DNA from: an uncultured Bacteroidia bacterium
GTDB lineage: Bacteria; Bacteroidota; Bacteroidia; Bacteroidales; ML635J-15
Length of the DNA: 64,000 nt
Direction: 5' to 3'
Assembly: GCA_902791865.1 (NCBI GenBank)
Contig: CADAXK010000005.1
Location: forward strand, 1-64,000
How positions within the stretch are numbered: position 1 is the stretch's first letter; every line of letters starts with the position of its first letter. The notes under the pieces are model-generated. The model did not search any database, was not told the origin of the DNA, and saw only the letters and a program-made list of their open reading frames with translations. Positions 8,479-17,019 of the stretch are shown in pieces. Position numbers and translations under genes: made by a program.

Positions 8479-10515
8479 TTACCAGATTTTTGCCCATTCA
8501 GACTCAGGGATGTACATTGCATCGCCATCCTTGATTCCGAATGCCTTGTGGAAGTCATCAATACCGATGAGCTGACCGTTTACTCTCCACTTGCCGAGCG
8601 AATGAACATCTTCCTTTGTACGACGGATGATTTCCTCGTCGCGGATGTTGTTAGCCCAAACTTTTGCGTATGAGAGATAGAAGCGCTGTTCGGGAGTGAA
8701 ACCATTGATTGTCGGCTGTTCCTTGCCTTCCGAAGCCTTCTTGAATGCATCGAACGAAATCTTCAAGCCTCCATAGTCGGCAATGTTTTCACCAAGCGAA
8801 TATTCGCCATTTGCATGCAGAGTGTCGATAACAACTATTGAGTTATACCTGTCAATCAACACTTTTGCTCTTTCGTTAAACTTGGCAGCATCTTCTTCTG
8901 TCCACCAGCAAGCAAGATTACCATCCTTGTCGAAGTTGCGGCCCTGATCGTCGAATCCGTGAGTCATCTCGTGTCCGATAACTACACCTATTGCGCCATA
9001 GTTTACAGCATCGTCGGCATCCATATAGAAGAACGGCGGCTGAAGAATACCTGCCGGGAAGCAGATTTCGTTTGTGCTCGGATTATAGTAGGCATTTACA
9101 GTCTGCGGAGTCATACCCCATTCGGTCTTGTCAACCGGCTTGCCAATCTTGCTAACCATGTCGTCGAACTCGAACTCGTTGCATCTTACAACATTAGCAT
9201 AGTATGAATCTTCCTTCAACTGAAGCTTCGAATAATCTTTCCACTTGTCTGGATAACCGATTTTTACAGTGATAGCAGCAAGTTTTTCCAATGCCTTAGC
9301 CTTGGTCTCCTCGCTCATCCAATCAAGATTCTTGATTCTTTCGCCGAAAGCCGAACGCAGATTTTCAACCAAAGTTACCATACGTTCCTTTGCCTCTGGC
9401 GGGAAATACTTCTGTACGAAGATTTCACCAACACATTCACCAAGACTGCCGTTTACAACCCTTACTACGCGTTTCCATCTGTCCTGCTGAACAGGAACGC
9501 CCGACAAAGTCTTGCCATAGAATTCAAAATTCTGCTTGTTGAGGTCTTCGCTCAAGAACGAAGCCGATGAATTTACAACATTCCACTTCAAATACTGTTT
9601 CAGGTTGTCAAGCGACTGCTTTGCAATTATATCGGAAACACCTGCCAAAAACAAAGGCTGGCATACATTGATGTTTTCCTTTTCAGCAATGCCCTGAAGT
9701 TCAAAATACTTTGCAATATCAAAGTTAGGAGACTTAGCAGACATTTCTTCAATAGTCATCTTGTTCGTTGTCTTAAACGGGTCACGCTCCTCAACGCTTC
9801 CCATCGAAACATTAGCAAGCTGGTCTTCGATTTCAAACACATTCTTTGCAGCTGCCTTGGCATCTTCTTCCGAATAGCCAATCAAAGCGAACATCTTTCC
9901 TACATGCTCAACATACTGCTGACGGACCAAATCTTCCCTTTCGCCCTTGTCGGTGTAATATTCCTTGTTTGCAAGACCAAGTCCACTCTGGTAGTACCAA
10001 GGAATATTAAGGTCGCTATTAGCCGGATCGCTAGTTCCGAACAAGCCGAAGAAAGCGGAAACACCTTGACGGTGCATCTTGGCAACCATGTCAACAATCT
10101 GAGCCTTGTCGGTGATAGCATCAATCTCGTCAAGCATAGGCTTTATTGGAGAAATGCCGTCAGCGTTGAGTTTAGCCTCGTCCATACCAAGATTGTAAAG
10201 AGTAGCAATCTTCCACTCTACCGAATTTTCTTCATTCTTCTGGTTTGCCAAGTCCTGAATTAAGGTATTAACCTTCTTGTCGGTTTCCTCGCCTAGAATG
10301 TCGAACGAGCCATAACGTGACTTGTCGTTTGGCAACGGATTGTTCTTCTGCCAACCACCTGTTGCGTAAGCATAAAAATCAGCCGATGCCGATACTGTTG
10401 TATCGAGGTCGGCCATACTCAAAGCCTTGTCTTCCATACTTTGATTCTGATTTGAGTTGCAGGCGGTAAGACCAAACGCCAGTCCACACGCCATTAGTTT
10501 AAATATAGATTTCAT
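8479..10515 (-). CDS. pepO: M13 family zinc metallopeptidase lipoprotein (PepO/neprilysin type)
   Basis: A 678-residue zinc endopeptidase. The zinc site HEMTH (about residue 514) is followed by the third-ligand motif ENIADYGG (about 577). The substrate-binding NAYYNP motif and GILQPPFF are present, and the protein ends with the M13-like EWAKIW. Residues 1-19 form a lipoprotein signal (MKSIFKLMAC, lipobox LTAC, Cys19), so the enzyme is probably anchored facing the periplasm or surface, where it cleaves peptides. An earlier in-frame start at 10554 would overlap plsY. ATG 10515 is chosen because the lipobox is then correctly placed and a -7 box lies just upstream. It follows plsY on the same strand but probably has its own promoter. 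Confidence 0.9.
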   Translation of the reverse strand: MKSIFKLMACGLAFGLTACNSNQNQSMEDKALSMADLDTTVSASADFYAYATGGWQKNNPLPNDKSRYGSFDILGEETDKKVNTLIQDLANQKNEENSVEWKIATLYNLGMDEAKLNADGISPIKPMLDEIDAITDKAQIVDMVAKMHRQGVSAFFGLFGTSDPANSDLNIPWYYQSGLGLANKEYYTDKGEREDLVRQQYVEHVGKMFALIGYSEEDAKAAAKNVFEIEDQLANVSMGSVEERDPFKTTNKMTIEEMSAKSPNFDIAKYFELQGIAEKENINVCQPLFLAGVSDIIAKQSLDNLKQYLKWNVVNSSASFLSEDLNKQNFEFYGKTLSGVPVQQDRWKRVVRVVNGSLGECVGEIFVQKYFPPEAKERMVTLVENLRSAFGERIKNLDWMSEETKAKALEKLAAITVKIGYPDKWKDYSKLQLKEDSYYANVVRCNEFEFDDMVSKIGKPVDKTEWGMTPQTVNAYYNPSTNEICFPAGILQPPFFYMDADDAVNYGAIGVVIGHEMTHGFDDQGRNFDKDGNLACWWTEEDAAKFNERAKVLIDRYNSIVVIDTLHANGEYSLGENIADYGGLKISFDAFKKASEGKEQPTINGFTPEQRFYLSYAKVWANNIRDEEIIRRTKEDVHSLGKWRVNGQLIGIDDFHKAFGIKDGDAMYIPESEWAKIW

Positions 10516-10532
10516 CGATAACATTTTTTTTG

Positions 10533-10540
10533 CAAAATTA
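10533..10540 (-). promoter_or_regulatory. -7 box of the M13 peptidase gene, at the plsY stop
   Basis: TAATTTTG on the minus strand, consensus TAnnTTTG, 17 bp before ATG 10515. It overlaps the last codon of plsY. Confidence 0.5.
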
Positions 10541-11212
10541 TTCCTTTTTTGCAATCGTTATCTTTGGTTCCTCATGGTTTAACAATCTTTTAATATTCTT
10601 GCGATGAGTGACAATCAGCAATATGGCTACAAGTATTGAAAATACGGTCATTGTAATGCTATGACCAGCCTCACGGAAAATGCCAAGTACATACACCACA
10701 ATCGGGAAAGCCACTGCCGCCGACATCGACGAAACGGAAACTATCCTTGTTATCAGCACAACGATGATGAATACACACAATGCTATCGCCGCCGACAACG
10801 GGTCAAGAGCTAGCACAAGTCCGAGCATCGAAGCGACGCCCTTTCCGCCCTTGAATCCTGAGAAAATCGGGAAAATATGTCCCACAATCGCCATCATACC
10901 GAACAGAAGCTGATACAGATAATAGGCTTCGGAACCCTGTGCAACATAAACCGAACCTTCTGGCGATGCAAACTTGTTGAGCAGCATCACAAAGAACATC
11001 GTCGGCACGAAACTCTTTATCACATCGGTGATGAACACTGGTATCGCACATTTCCAGCCAAGTACGCGCAGAACATTGGTCGAACCAGCATTCTTGCTTC
11101 CGTGTTCGCGAATGTCGATTCCGTAGAACCATTTGCCGTACCACAATGCCGAACTGAATGAACCAATCAAATAAGCGGCGATTGCAAGCAATATTATTAT
11201 AAGTATATTCAT
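10538..11212 (-). CDS. plsY: Glycerol-3-phosphate acyltransferase PlsY
   Basis: A 224-residue integral membrane acyltransferase. It uses acyl-phosphate to acylate glycerol-3-phosphate, the first step of phospholipid synthesis. Family motifs are clear: YLIGSFSSALWYGK at the N terminus, REHGSKNAGSTNVLR, GHIFPIFSGFKGGKGVA, and several hydrophobic helices. The Lys-rich tail (MTHRKNIKRLLN) is typical. It lies 15 bp downstream of smpB on the same strand, so the two are probably co-transcribed. Confidence 0.95.
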   Translation of the reverse strand: MNILIIILLAIAAYLIGSFSSALWYGKWFYGIDIREHGSKNAGSTNVLRVLGWKCAIPVFITDVIKSFVPTMFFVMLLNKFASPEGSVYVAQGSEAYYLYQLLFGMMAIVGHIFPIFSGFKGGKGVASMLGLVLALDPLSAAIALCVFIIVVLITRIVSVSSMSAAVAFPIVVYVLGIFREAGHSITMTVFSILVAILLIVTHRKNIKRLLNHEEPKITIAKKE

Positions 11213-11227
11213 GTCTTAATGTTTTTT

Positions 11228-11677
11228 CTACTTCATCTTCTTTGTTCTGTCGAGGTCGCGCTTGGTGTCGCGGTCCTTGATGTCCTCGCGCTTGTCGTGC
11301 AGTTTCTTACCGCGTGCCAACGCAATTTCCATCTTTGCGATTCCTACCTCGTTGAGGAAAAGCGACACCGGCACAATAGTCAAGCCCTTCTCAGCAACCT
11401 TTTTCTGTAACTTGTTAAGTTCCCTACGATTAAGCAACAATTTACGGTCGCGCTTGGGGTCGTGATTGTTGCAGGTGCCAAGCGAATACTCAGAAATATG
11501 CACCGAGGTAACCCACAATTCACTCTCCTTGAAAACACAATACGAATCGGTGAAATTTATCTTACCTTCGCGAATCGACTTAATTTCCGTCCCCGTAAGC
11601 ACAATTCCCGCAGTGAACCGCTCGATAAATTCAAACTTGAAAGATGCCTTCTTATTTTTATATTCAATTTTTTTCAT
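11228..11677 (-). CDS. smpB: SsrA-binding protein SmpB
   Basis: 149 residues. It binds tmRNA and delivers it to stalled ribosomes in trans-translation. The family signatures AGIVLTGTEIKSIREGK, HISEYSLGTCNNHDPKRDRKLLLN, LNEVGIAKMEIALARGKKLHDKRE and the basic tail RDTKRDLDR are all present. ATG 11677 (MKKIEYKNKKA) is chosen over a TTG two codons earlier. The tmRNA gene is not in this window. Confidence 0.96.
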   Translation of the reverse strand: MKKIEYKNKKASFKFEFIERFTAGIVLTGTEIKSIREGKINFTDSYCVFKESELWVTSVHISEYSLGTCNNHDPKRDRKLLLNRRELNKLQKKVAEKGLTIVPVSLFLNEVGIAKMEIALARGKKLHDKREDIKDRDTKRDLDRTKKMK

Positions 11678-11700
11678 TGTCAATTACAAATTGTTCTTTG

Positions 11701-12270
11701 TCACACATTTAAAAAGAAACCCATAATTATGCCATCCATCGTAAGCGAAACTGCAATGCCTAATACGACAAGGAGAACCGTCAATATCATGAACACAATA
11801 ACCCTATCTTCTTGTATTTTCAGAAAATACAACGCACCGAAGTACATGAGATACAATCCGTACACCACTAGTACCCAGAAGAAAAACAGACTTGGGAACA
11901 CTGCCAAAATCGCATACAGCATATAGAACGGAAGCATACTCTCCAGCAGCAACATCGATGACTTCCGATACTCAATGTTTCCATAAAGCCGACAAATCCA
12001 ATTTTCCAGGAAAGTTACCAGCAAGTAAGTTAGCGCAAAAAACAGCGTGATAACAACCGTATCCAGCAGTACAATCGGGAAACCTTCTTCGGGCATACGG
12101 TTAAGGGCGGAACCGAACAGCACAATCACAAAGAATATGGACATCAGCACAGGATAGACCTTGCCATGCAAGTCTTTCGCTGTCATTGATGAAAACTCGT
12201 AACGCTGCCAATAATGGCGCGGATTAGCGAAAATCTTCATCATTTTTCCGATGACACTTTTTACAACCAT
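11701..12270 (-). CDS. Yip1-family integral membrane protein
   Basis: 189 residues with five hydrophobic segments (about 42-60, 70-90, 110-130, 133-155 and 160-182) after an amphipathic N terminus containing FANPRHYWQRY. This layout and the opening NPRxxW-like motif resemble bacterial Yip1/DUF1282 membrane proteins, whose function is unknown. ATG 12270 is preferred over an upstream ATG-like start at 12291, because the -7 box TATCTTTG (12289-12296) overlaps that start. It is separated from smpB by 23 bp and may be the first gene of the smpB-plsY transcript. Confidence 0.7.
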   Translation of the reverse strand: MVVKSVIGKMMKIFANPRHYWQRYEFSSMTAKDLHGKVYPVLMSIFFVIVLFGSALNRMPEEGFPIVLLDTVVITLFFALTYLLVTFLENWICRLYGNIEYRKSSMLLLESMLPFYMLYAILAVFPSLFFFWVLVVYGLYLMYFGALYFLKIQEDRVIVFMILTVLLVVLGIAVSLTMDGIIMGFFLNV

Positions 12271-12288
12271 AGTCTTTGCAAAATCTTG

Positions 12289-12296
12289 CAAAGATA
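12289..12296 (-). promoter_or_regulatory. -7 box of the Yip1-like gene
   Basis: TATCTTTG on the minus strand, 18 bp before ATG 12270. It fixes the start of that gene. Confidence 0.6.
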
Positions 12297-12451
12297 GTGT
12301 TTTTTCTGAAATGTTGAAAATTTAGTTTTGGAAGCAACAAGCAAATATTTCTGGCAATGCAAATCGTATCTTATACGCCGCAAAGCATTGCGGTGCTACT
12401 GATTTTCCTTTATAAATCAATCATATATCCCTTTTGCTTATGTCTGCAAAA

Positions 12452-12485
12452 TCGTAAATCGTAAATCTAAATTCGTAAATCAATC
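12452..12485. repeat. AATCGTAAATCGTAAAT word repeat
   Basis: A short run of AAATCGTAAATC and AATTCGTAAATC variants, directly abutting the stop codon of the TPR protein on the minus strand. Related runs are at 21600-21662 and 28540-28615. Confidence 0.55.
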
Positions 12486-14675
12486 TTACATTCCTGCCTC
12501 CATCTTCGACTGCGCTGCGTACTGCTGCACTATCGGGTCGTTGGGATTCAGTTGTGCCGACTTTGAGAAATATTTGTATGCTTCAGCAGGATTGCCTTCG
12601 GTGCCGTAGATTATACCCAGGAACTTCTTCACTTCGGCATCTTCCTTCATTGCATCAGCCTTGAGCAGATACTCCTTTGCTTTAGCAAAGTCACCCAAAT
12701 TTCCATACGACATACCTAGATGGAACGGAATCTCAAACTTGCTCGTATTCAACGAATATGCCTTCGACAGATAATAAACCGCAGAGTCATTCTGCTTCGG
12801 ATTTGCCGAATAGTAAATCTCGCCAAGCTGATAATAGGATTCGTAGTAGTCGGGCGAAAGAACTGCATAATCAAGCCATATTGCCTTTTCATATTCAGGA
12901 TTGTCGATGTTGTAAGTCAGCACGCCGACGGTATTGTTCCACACATCACGGTTTAGCGGATTGGAATGCAGAGCCTGCTTGTAATATTTGAACATCGTAT
13001 TGTAGTCGTTATCAAGCTTGTAGTAAATATTGCCAATACGCACCAACGATTCGGAATTAAGGCTGTCGAAACTCAACGCTTTCTCGAAATATGGGATTGC
13101 TTCGCGCATAATGCTGTCGCGCTGAGCAATATAGGCAAGACTATCGGCACCGTGGCACTTTGCAGCACGCTTCTCCGCCCCTTCCGACTGCGTGTAAAGG
13201 TCGCTGGCATACGAACTGTTGCCCTTTATGCTGTTTACGCTGACGTGCACATCGTGGGCAAAAAGCGTTGACGAATCCTTCCAGTCCATATTGCGGGTAA
13301 CCGTCTTTGCCGAAAATGCCAGTGCAGCAATGCCAAGCACCGCAACTGTGACATTACGCCACATATTTTCCCTTTCGGGAAACTTTTCGGGCAAAACCTC
13401 GGCAAATGTGTATGCAATGGCAAGGCTAAATCCAAGCGATGGCATAAACAGGAACCTTTCTGCCATAAATGCACCCACATTGAACAGCAGGTTCGACGGC
13501 AGAATCAGCGTTGCACCATAGAAAAATATCGCATACGAATACACCGACTTGCGCTTAGGCATCAGGTAAACTATTGCAACCACAATCATTCCAAGGTGAA
13601 GCAATAAACTCAAAATCACCTGCCAGTCGGTCCAATGCATAGTAGGAATCTGGTACGGATAGTAGTCCCATGTAAGCGGATGCGGGAAAACGAGCAACTT
13701 CAAGTACAGAAGCAACGTGTATGTCACTGTAGCATACCTTTCTCCGCCTGTCATATTGAGGAAAGGATTGTTGAGCAGAAGTTCCGCCTCGTTACCAAAC
13801 TGGTTTACAATGACATTTGCCCTAATTATCACATAAAGCAAAGCACCGAGGAAAGCTGGAATTGTCACTTTTACATAATCGGAAACCTTTGGCTCGTAGA
13901 AGAAATACAGCGAAAGCGGAATAAGGAATACGAACGCCAGTGTGGTTTCCTTCGACATCGAGCCGAGGAAAATGCAAGCAAAAATAGCGACCAACAGCAA
14001 TATACTTTTTGTCAAATCTCTCTTTTCCAAGAACTTGATTGCACAGTCCAATGCCAGCAGACCGAAGACGAACGCCATAATTTCATCGCGGCTCTTGATG
14101 TTGGCAACCACCTCGGTATGAAGCGGATGCGCGGCAAACAGCATTACCGTAAGGAAAGGAATGCTCAGGAACCAGTAGCGCGGCTTGTGGTTGCGGAACA
14201 GCTTTTTCAGCACATGGTACATCAGCAGCAGAAGCAGGCAGTAATATATCACATTGAAGAAATGCCCAACGAAAGGAGCCGCCACAATGTCGCCTGAAAA
14301 GTCGGGAGCTTCGGTCTTCTTGCCAAAAATCTCAAGTTCGATGGCGAACATCACCACCGACAGCGGACGGTAACGACCGCCGGCGACTTCGTCCATGTCC
14401 TTGCCGAACATTCCTGCCATAGTATCGTAGCTCAGAATGTCCTTTACGCCCGCGAAACCTTGCTGCGTAAACTCGTTTTTCCAAATGGTTACGGTGTCAT
14501 CGAGGGCATAGCCATGTCCGAGAGTGTTGGCATAGAGCAAAAAGCCGAACACAACGATTATCACTTTCAGTATAATGTCGCGCTTACGAGCCAAGACATT
14601 GTCCTTCAACATCGCACCTACAGCAACTGGCTGGTTTTCCTTGCGCGGAGTATCTTTTTTCCTAATGGCATTCAT
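12486..14675 (-). CDS. TMTC-like multi-pass membrane protein with C-terminal TPRs
   Basis: A 729-residue protein. A short cytoplasmic N terminus is followed by about 9-11 membrane helices (about 35-460) and then TPR motifs (about 520-725). The first loop carries GHGYALDDTVTIW, where the acidic pair matches the conserved first-loop DD of GT-C mannosyltransferases. FAAHPLHTEVVANIKSRDE is the signature of the TMTC/DUF1736 group. The TPR repeats (for example SEAYKYFSKSAQLNPNDP-like units) would lie in the periplasm and bind acceptor proteins. Eukaryotic TMTCs are O-mannosyltransferases. Here a lipid-linked-sugar-dependent glycosyltransferase role is inferred from fold only. It is monocistronic, with repeat-filled spacers on both sides. 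Confidence 0.8.
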   Translation of the reverse strand: MNAIRKKDTPRKENQPVAVGAMLKDNVLARKRDIILKVIIVVFGFLLYANTLGHGYALDDTVTIWKNEFTQQGFAGVKDILSYDTMAGMFGKDMDEVAGGRYRPLSVVMFAIELEIFGKKTEAPDFSGDIVAAPFVGHFFNVIYYCLLLLLMYHVLKKLFRNHKPRYWFLSIPFLTVMLFAAHPLHTEVVANIKSRDEIMAFVFGLLALDCAIKFLEKRDLTKSILLLVAIFACIFLGSMSKETTLAFVFLIPLSLYFFYEPKVSDYVKVTIPAFLGALLYVIIRANVIVNQFGNEAELLLNNPFLNMTGGERYATVTYTLLLYLKLLVFPHPLTWDYYPYQIPTMHWTDWQVILSLLLHLGMIVVAIVYLMPKRKSVYSYAIFFYGATLILPSNLLFNVGAFMAERFLFMPSLGFSLAIAYTFAEVLPEKFPERENMWRNVTVAVLGIAALAFSAKTVTRNMDWKDSSTLFAHDVHVSVNSIKGNSSYASDLYTQSEGAEKRAAKCHGADSLAYIAQRDSIMREAIPYFEKALSFDSLNSESLVRIGNIYYKLDNDYNTMFKYYKQALHSNPLNRDVWNNTVGVLTYNIDNPEYEKAIWLDYAVLSPDYYESYYQLGEIYYSANPKQNDSAVYYLSKAYSLNTSKFEIPFHLGMSYGNLGDFAKAKEYLLKADAMKEDAEVKKFLGIIYGTEGNPAEAYKYFSKSAQLNPNDPIVQQYAAQSKMEAGM

Positions 14676-14733
14676 CTGTCAAAAAATTCAAAACACAAAG
14701 AAAATGAAAATATGGCGAAATAGGAAAAAAATT

Positions 14734-14763
14734 TGTAGCGGCGCAATGCATTGCACCGCTACA
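14734..14763. repeat. REP-like palindrome, TGTAGCGGCGCAATGC family
   Basis: A near-perfect palindrome (GTAGCGGCGCAATG and CATTGCACCGCTAC) between two minus-strand genes. Other copies are at 15817-15845, 21411-21438 and 40996-41025. It is often followed by ACAGATT or ATGAAATGTTTTG. Confidence 0.7.
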
Positions 14764-14770
14764 GATTCAT

Positions 14771-14812
14771 TACATCATTGTCAATTGTTAATTCTCAATT
14801 GTCAATTATTTT
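14771..14812. repeat. CAATTGTTAATTCTCAATTG repeat overlapping a stop codon
   Basis: A member of the CAATGGACAATT word family. It overlaps the 3' end of the minus-strand gene, so the last codons (ENN) and the TGA stop of that gene are made of repeat sequence. Confidence 0.6.
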
Positions 14813-15410
14813 CTATCACCGCATACATCCTAAACGTAACCTTGTCATCATCAACCGAATCAAGGATTTTACCGTCCTTTACGAACTTGCCATCGGAAGT
14901 GATTTCGGCATAGCCATCGACAAACGACTTGGCAAACCATTTATGCTTCAACAGTTCAGCATACTGCTCGGATGACAGCATAAAGTATTCTAAATTCACA
15001 CCTTTGTACTGCTCATTTTTGCTGTAATTGTTATAAAGGTCCATTACTGCGGCAGCACGATAATCTGCGTATATTTTGCACTGTTTCAACGAAAATCCTA
15101 CAACAGGAGACTCATCAATACGTATATAATTATCAATCTTCTTCCAATCATCACCATTAACGCTTTTCCATACTGCCGAATCGATAATGGTTTCTGAAAC
15201 CGAACCGGCAAATATTTCAGGTTTATTCTTAAAATGCCACTGCATTTCTCGCCAATCAAGATTGGTCATACAAGTTTTATCAACATAAATCACCTTGCCA
15301 CCAACTTCACACTTCTTGCCGTTGGGCGGAAAATGACCGCCGGCAAACGACACAAGCGCATTAGCCACGAAAAGGACAATAAAAATTCCAATAACAATTT
15401 TCTGATTCAT
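14802..15410 (-). CDS. Secreted protein with degenerate mini FGE/SUMF1-like fold
   Basis: 202 residues with a signal peptide (about 1-23, cleavage after SFAG). The segments GGKVIYVDKTCMTNLDWREM, SPVVGFSLKQCKIYADYRAAAV and FMLSSEQYAELL parallel the protein at 48487-49086 (KEVIYIDQNEIIVADWLEY, THEQAVEYCKWRTAAVN, YTLPTEEQYRMLM). Together they look like a shortened formylglycine-generating-enzyme-type domain (V-x-W-x-x-A-x-x-Y-C-x-W-R, LPTEAEWE). Catalytic Cys residues of true FGEs are not evident, so a binding or structural role is more likely. The last residues and stop come from a dispersed repeat. Confidence 0.6.
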   Translation of the reverse strand: MNQKIVIGIFIVLFVANALVSFAGGHFPPNGKKCEVGGKVIYVDKTCMTNLDWREMQWHFKNKPEIFAGSVSETIIDSAVWKSVNGDDWKKIDNYIRIDESPVVGFSLKQCKIYADYRAAAVMDLYNNYSKNEQYKGVNLEYFMLSSEQYAELLKHKWFAKSFVDGYAEITSDGKFVKDGKILDSVDDDKVTFRMYAVIENN

Positions 15411-15453
15411 AACATTCCTATATTTTGTCTACATCAATACAACTGCAAACTTA

Positions 15454-15461
15454 CAAAAATA
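15454..15461 (-). promoter_or_regulatory. -7 box of the mini FGE-like gene
   Basis: TATTTTTG on the minus strand, 43 bp before ATG 15410. Confidence 0.45.
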
Positions 15462-15574
15462 TTGTGTGTACCACAAATATTTATCAAAATATCTATGGTG
15501 TTTTTTTTTATACATATTTTGCCGTATCAAAAATATTCGCTATCATTGCAGCGTAAATTTAAAACAGACATACA

Positions 15575-15808
15575 ATGGAAAAGGAAAAACCAAAACTTTC
15601 ATTCTGGAGAATTGTGTTGATATTCACACTTGTTGCTTGGCCTTTGACTTTCATTCTAAAGCAATCATACAACTTGCTCCAGTCGGATGGCGTATATGAA
15701 CTTACTGTAAACGAATGGGCAAGCAATCATATAATTGGCATTATAGGCAGTTTTACGGCAGGTGTAATTGTGTATTTCTTCTTAAAGAAAAGAGAAAGCA
15801 ACAAGTAA
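15575..15808 (+). CDS. Small two-helix membrane protein
   Basis: 77 residues. A charged start (MEKEKPKLSFW) is followed by two hydrophobic segments (about 12-28 and 50-67) and a basic end (KKRESNK), predicting a hairpin in the inner membrane. No family is recognised. It is the first gene of the long plus-strand accessory run. A divergent AT-rich spacer separates it from the mini FGE-like gene. Confidence 0.6.
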   Translation: MEKEKPKLSFWRIVLIFTLVAWPLTFILKQSYNLLQSDGVYELTVNEWASNHIIGIIGSFTAGVIVYFFLKKRESNK

Positions 15809-15816
15809 AGGTCCTT

Positions 15817-15845
15817 TGTAGCGGCGCAATGCATTACGCTCGCTA
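15817..15845. repeat. REP-like palindrome, TGTAGCGGCGC family
   Basis: Half-degenerate copy (GTAGCGGCGCAATGCATTACGCTCGCTAG). The next about 45 bp are homologous to the sequence after the copy at 21411-21438. Confidence 0.6.
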
Positions 15846-16455
15846 GATGAAATGTTTTGAGTACCTTACGGCAGAAATCTTACAAATCCATTCAAATCAA
15901 ACAAATTTCTCAAGCAACAAATGAGCCGTAGGCGGTCGCTAATTTCTGCGAAGACGGATTTCTGCGACCTTTTAAACAAATACGAAGCGGAGCGAAGTAT
16001 ACCTTGATTGCCGCCTTGGCTGGTGAGCGTTTAGAAAATCGATGGAACGAAGCGTAAAAAATCAGTCTGTTTGAAGCCGTTTTGCGGGTTCGCGTCTTAA
16101 ACGCAACGCGCATAAAACGGCAAGTTTCTGATTTTTAGCGAAGTGTAACCGATTTTTAGCGAAGCAGACTCAGCGGACATGGTTTTTTGTTTACTTTTTT
16201 GCCAACAATTGTCGAAGACAATCATGAGCACCGCTGAAAATCATTTGTAGGGGCGAATAACAAGTAAAAGCCTCCGCGGCTGGAGCGGAATGTAAAAAAA
16301 GCTGATAATTATTTCCCTTTACATATGATAGGATATTCTTATCCTTTCACTACACCCGATATGTTGGCTGACCCACCAAACAAACAGCCCAAACCAGCCT
16401 CAACAAAAAAAACGCAAAAAACTCTACTTTTTTTTATTTTTGATATAAAACATGC

Positions 16456-16463
16456 TAAATTTG
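16456..16463 (+). promoter_or_regulatory. -7 box of the three-helix membrane protein
   Basis: TAAATTTG, consensus TAnnTTTG, 27 bp before ATG 16491. It sits inside the small palindrome CATGCTAAATTTGCATG. Confidence 0.5.
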
Positions 16464-16490
16464 CATGACTAAATAACAACGCATTAGACT

Positions 16491-16820
16491 ATGATTTCAC
16501 GACTTACAAACAAATATGCCGACTTCAAGGAAAGCCTGGCTCCAGCACAACTGATGTTTTATCGGTTTATATGCCTGATTGTGTTCGTATTGCTATACAT
16601 TGTTGACGGGCATTTCGGACTGACATTCTCAAAATTGCTAGGCGAAATTTCGTTTGGCGGTGTGATATGCTTTTCGTATGTGCTGATAATGATGCTGCTG
16701 AATGTCTCGTACATGCTGCGCAGGTTGAAATGGTGGCAGGTGCTAATTTGCTACTACATTATCCCCATTTCATTCGTTGTCGCATTTGTGGGATTTTATG
16801 ATGTGTTTTTTGCTTGGTAA
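16491..16820 (+). CDS. Hypothetical three-helix membrane protein
   Basis: 109 residues. A polar, amphipathic N terminus (about 1-22) is followed by hydrophobic segments at about 24-42, 52-74 and 82-106, with the basic connector RRLKWW between helices two and three. I do not recognise a family. It stands alone, with its own promoter box upstream and a repeat-containing spacer downstream. Confidence 0.55.
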   Translation: MISRLTNKYADFKESLAPAQLMFYRFICLIVFVLLYIVDGHFGLTFSKLLGEISFGGVICFSYVLIMMLLNVSYMLRRLKWWQVLICYYIIPISFVVAFVGFYDVFFAW

Positions 16821-16933
16821 AAATCAGAAAATATTTTTTCCAGTTCCGAAGCAACCATTTCATATTTTCATCGTTCAACTTATGGTCATAATTTCAAAAT
16901 GATATATAAACGACATAATTCCATATCCAACAT

Positions 16934-16955
16934 ACAGACGCAAAAAGCTGTGTCT
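16934..16955. repeat. Degenerate ACAGACGCAAAATTTTGCGTCT palindrome
   Basis: ACAGACGCAAAAAGCTGTGTCT, a diverged member of the palindrome family at 18871, 19558 and 25913. Confidence 0.45.
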
Positions 16956-17019
16956 CAATTCATTTCAAACAAACAGAACCATAGAAATCAGATATTTATA
17001 AACGTTAAATTTTAATCAC

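Larger units (their letters stand above)
15809..16490. other. Gene-free interval of 680 bp
   Basis: It starts with a copy of the TGTAGCGGCGC palindrome (15817-15845), followed by ATGAAATGTTTTGAGTACC, which recurs after the copy at 21411. From about 15900 to 16290 the composition shifts to higher GC, with repeated fragments GCGAAG, TTTTTAGCGAAG and AACGAAGCG. I see no credible gene there. A 67-codon minus-strand frame (15910-16113) is Arg/Lys/Ser-rich and looks like a repeat read-through. Confidence 0.5.

Noticed and set aside
15910..16113. 67-codon minus-strand frame, basic and Ser-rich
   Set aside because: No start signal, no family, odd composition, and it lies in a repeat-containing GC-shifted spacer; more likely read-through of a decayed repeat.
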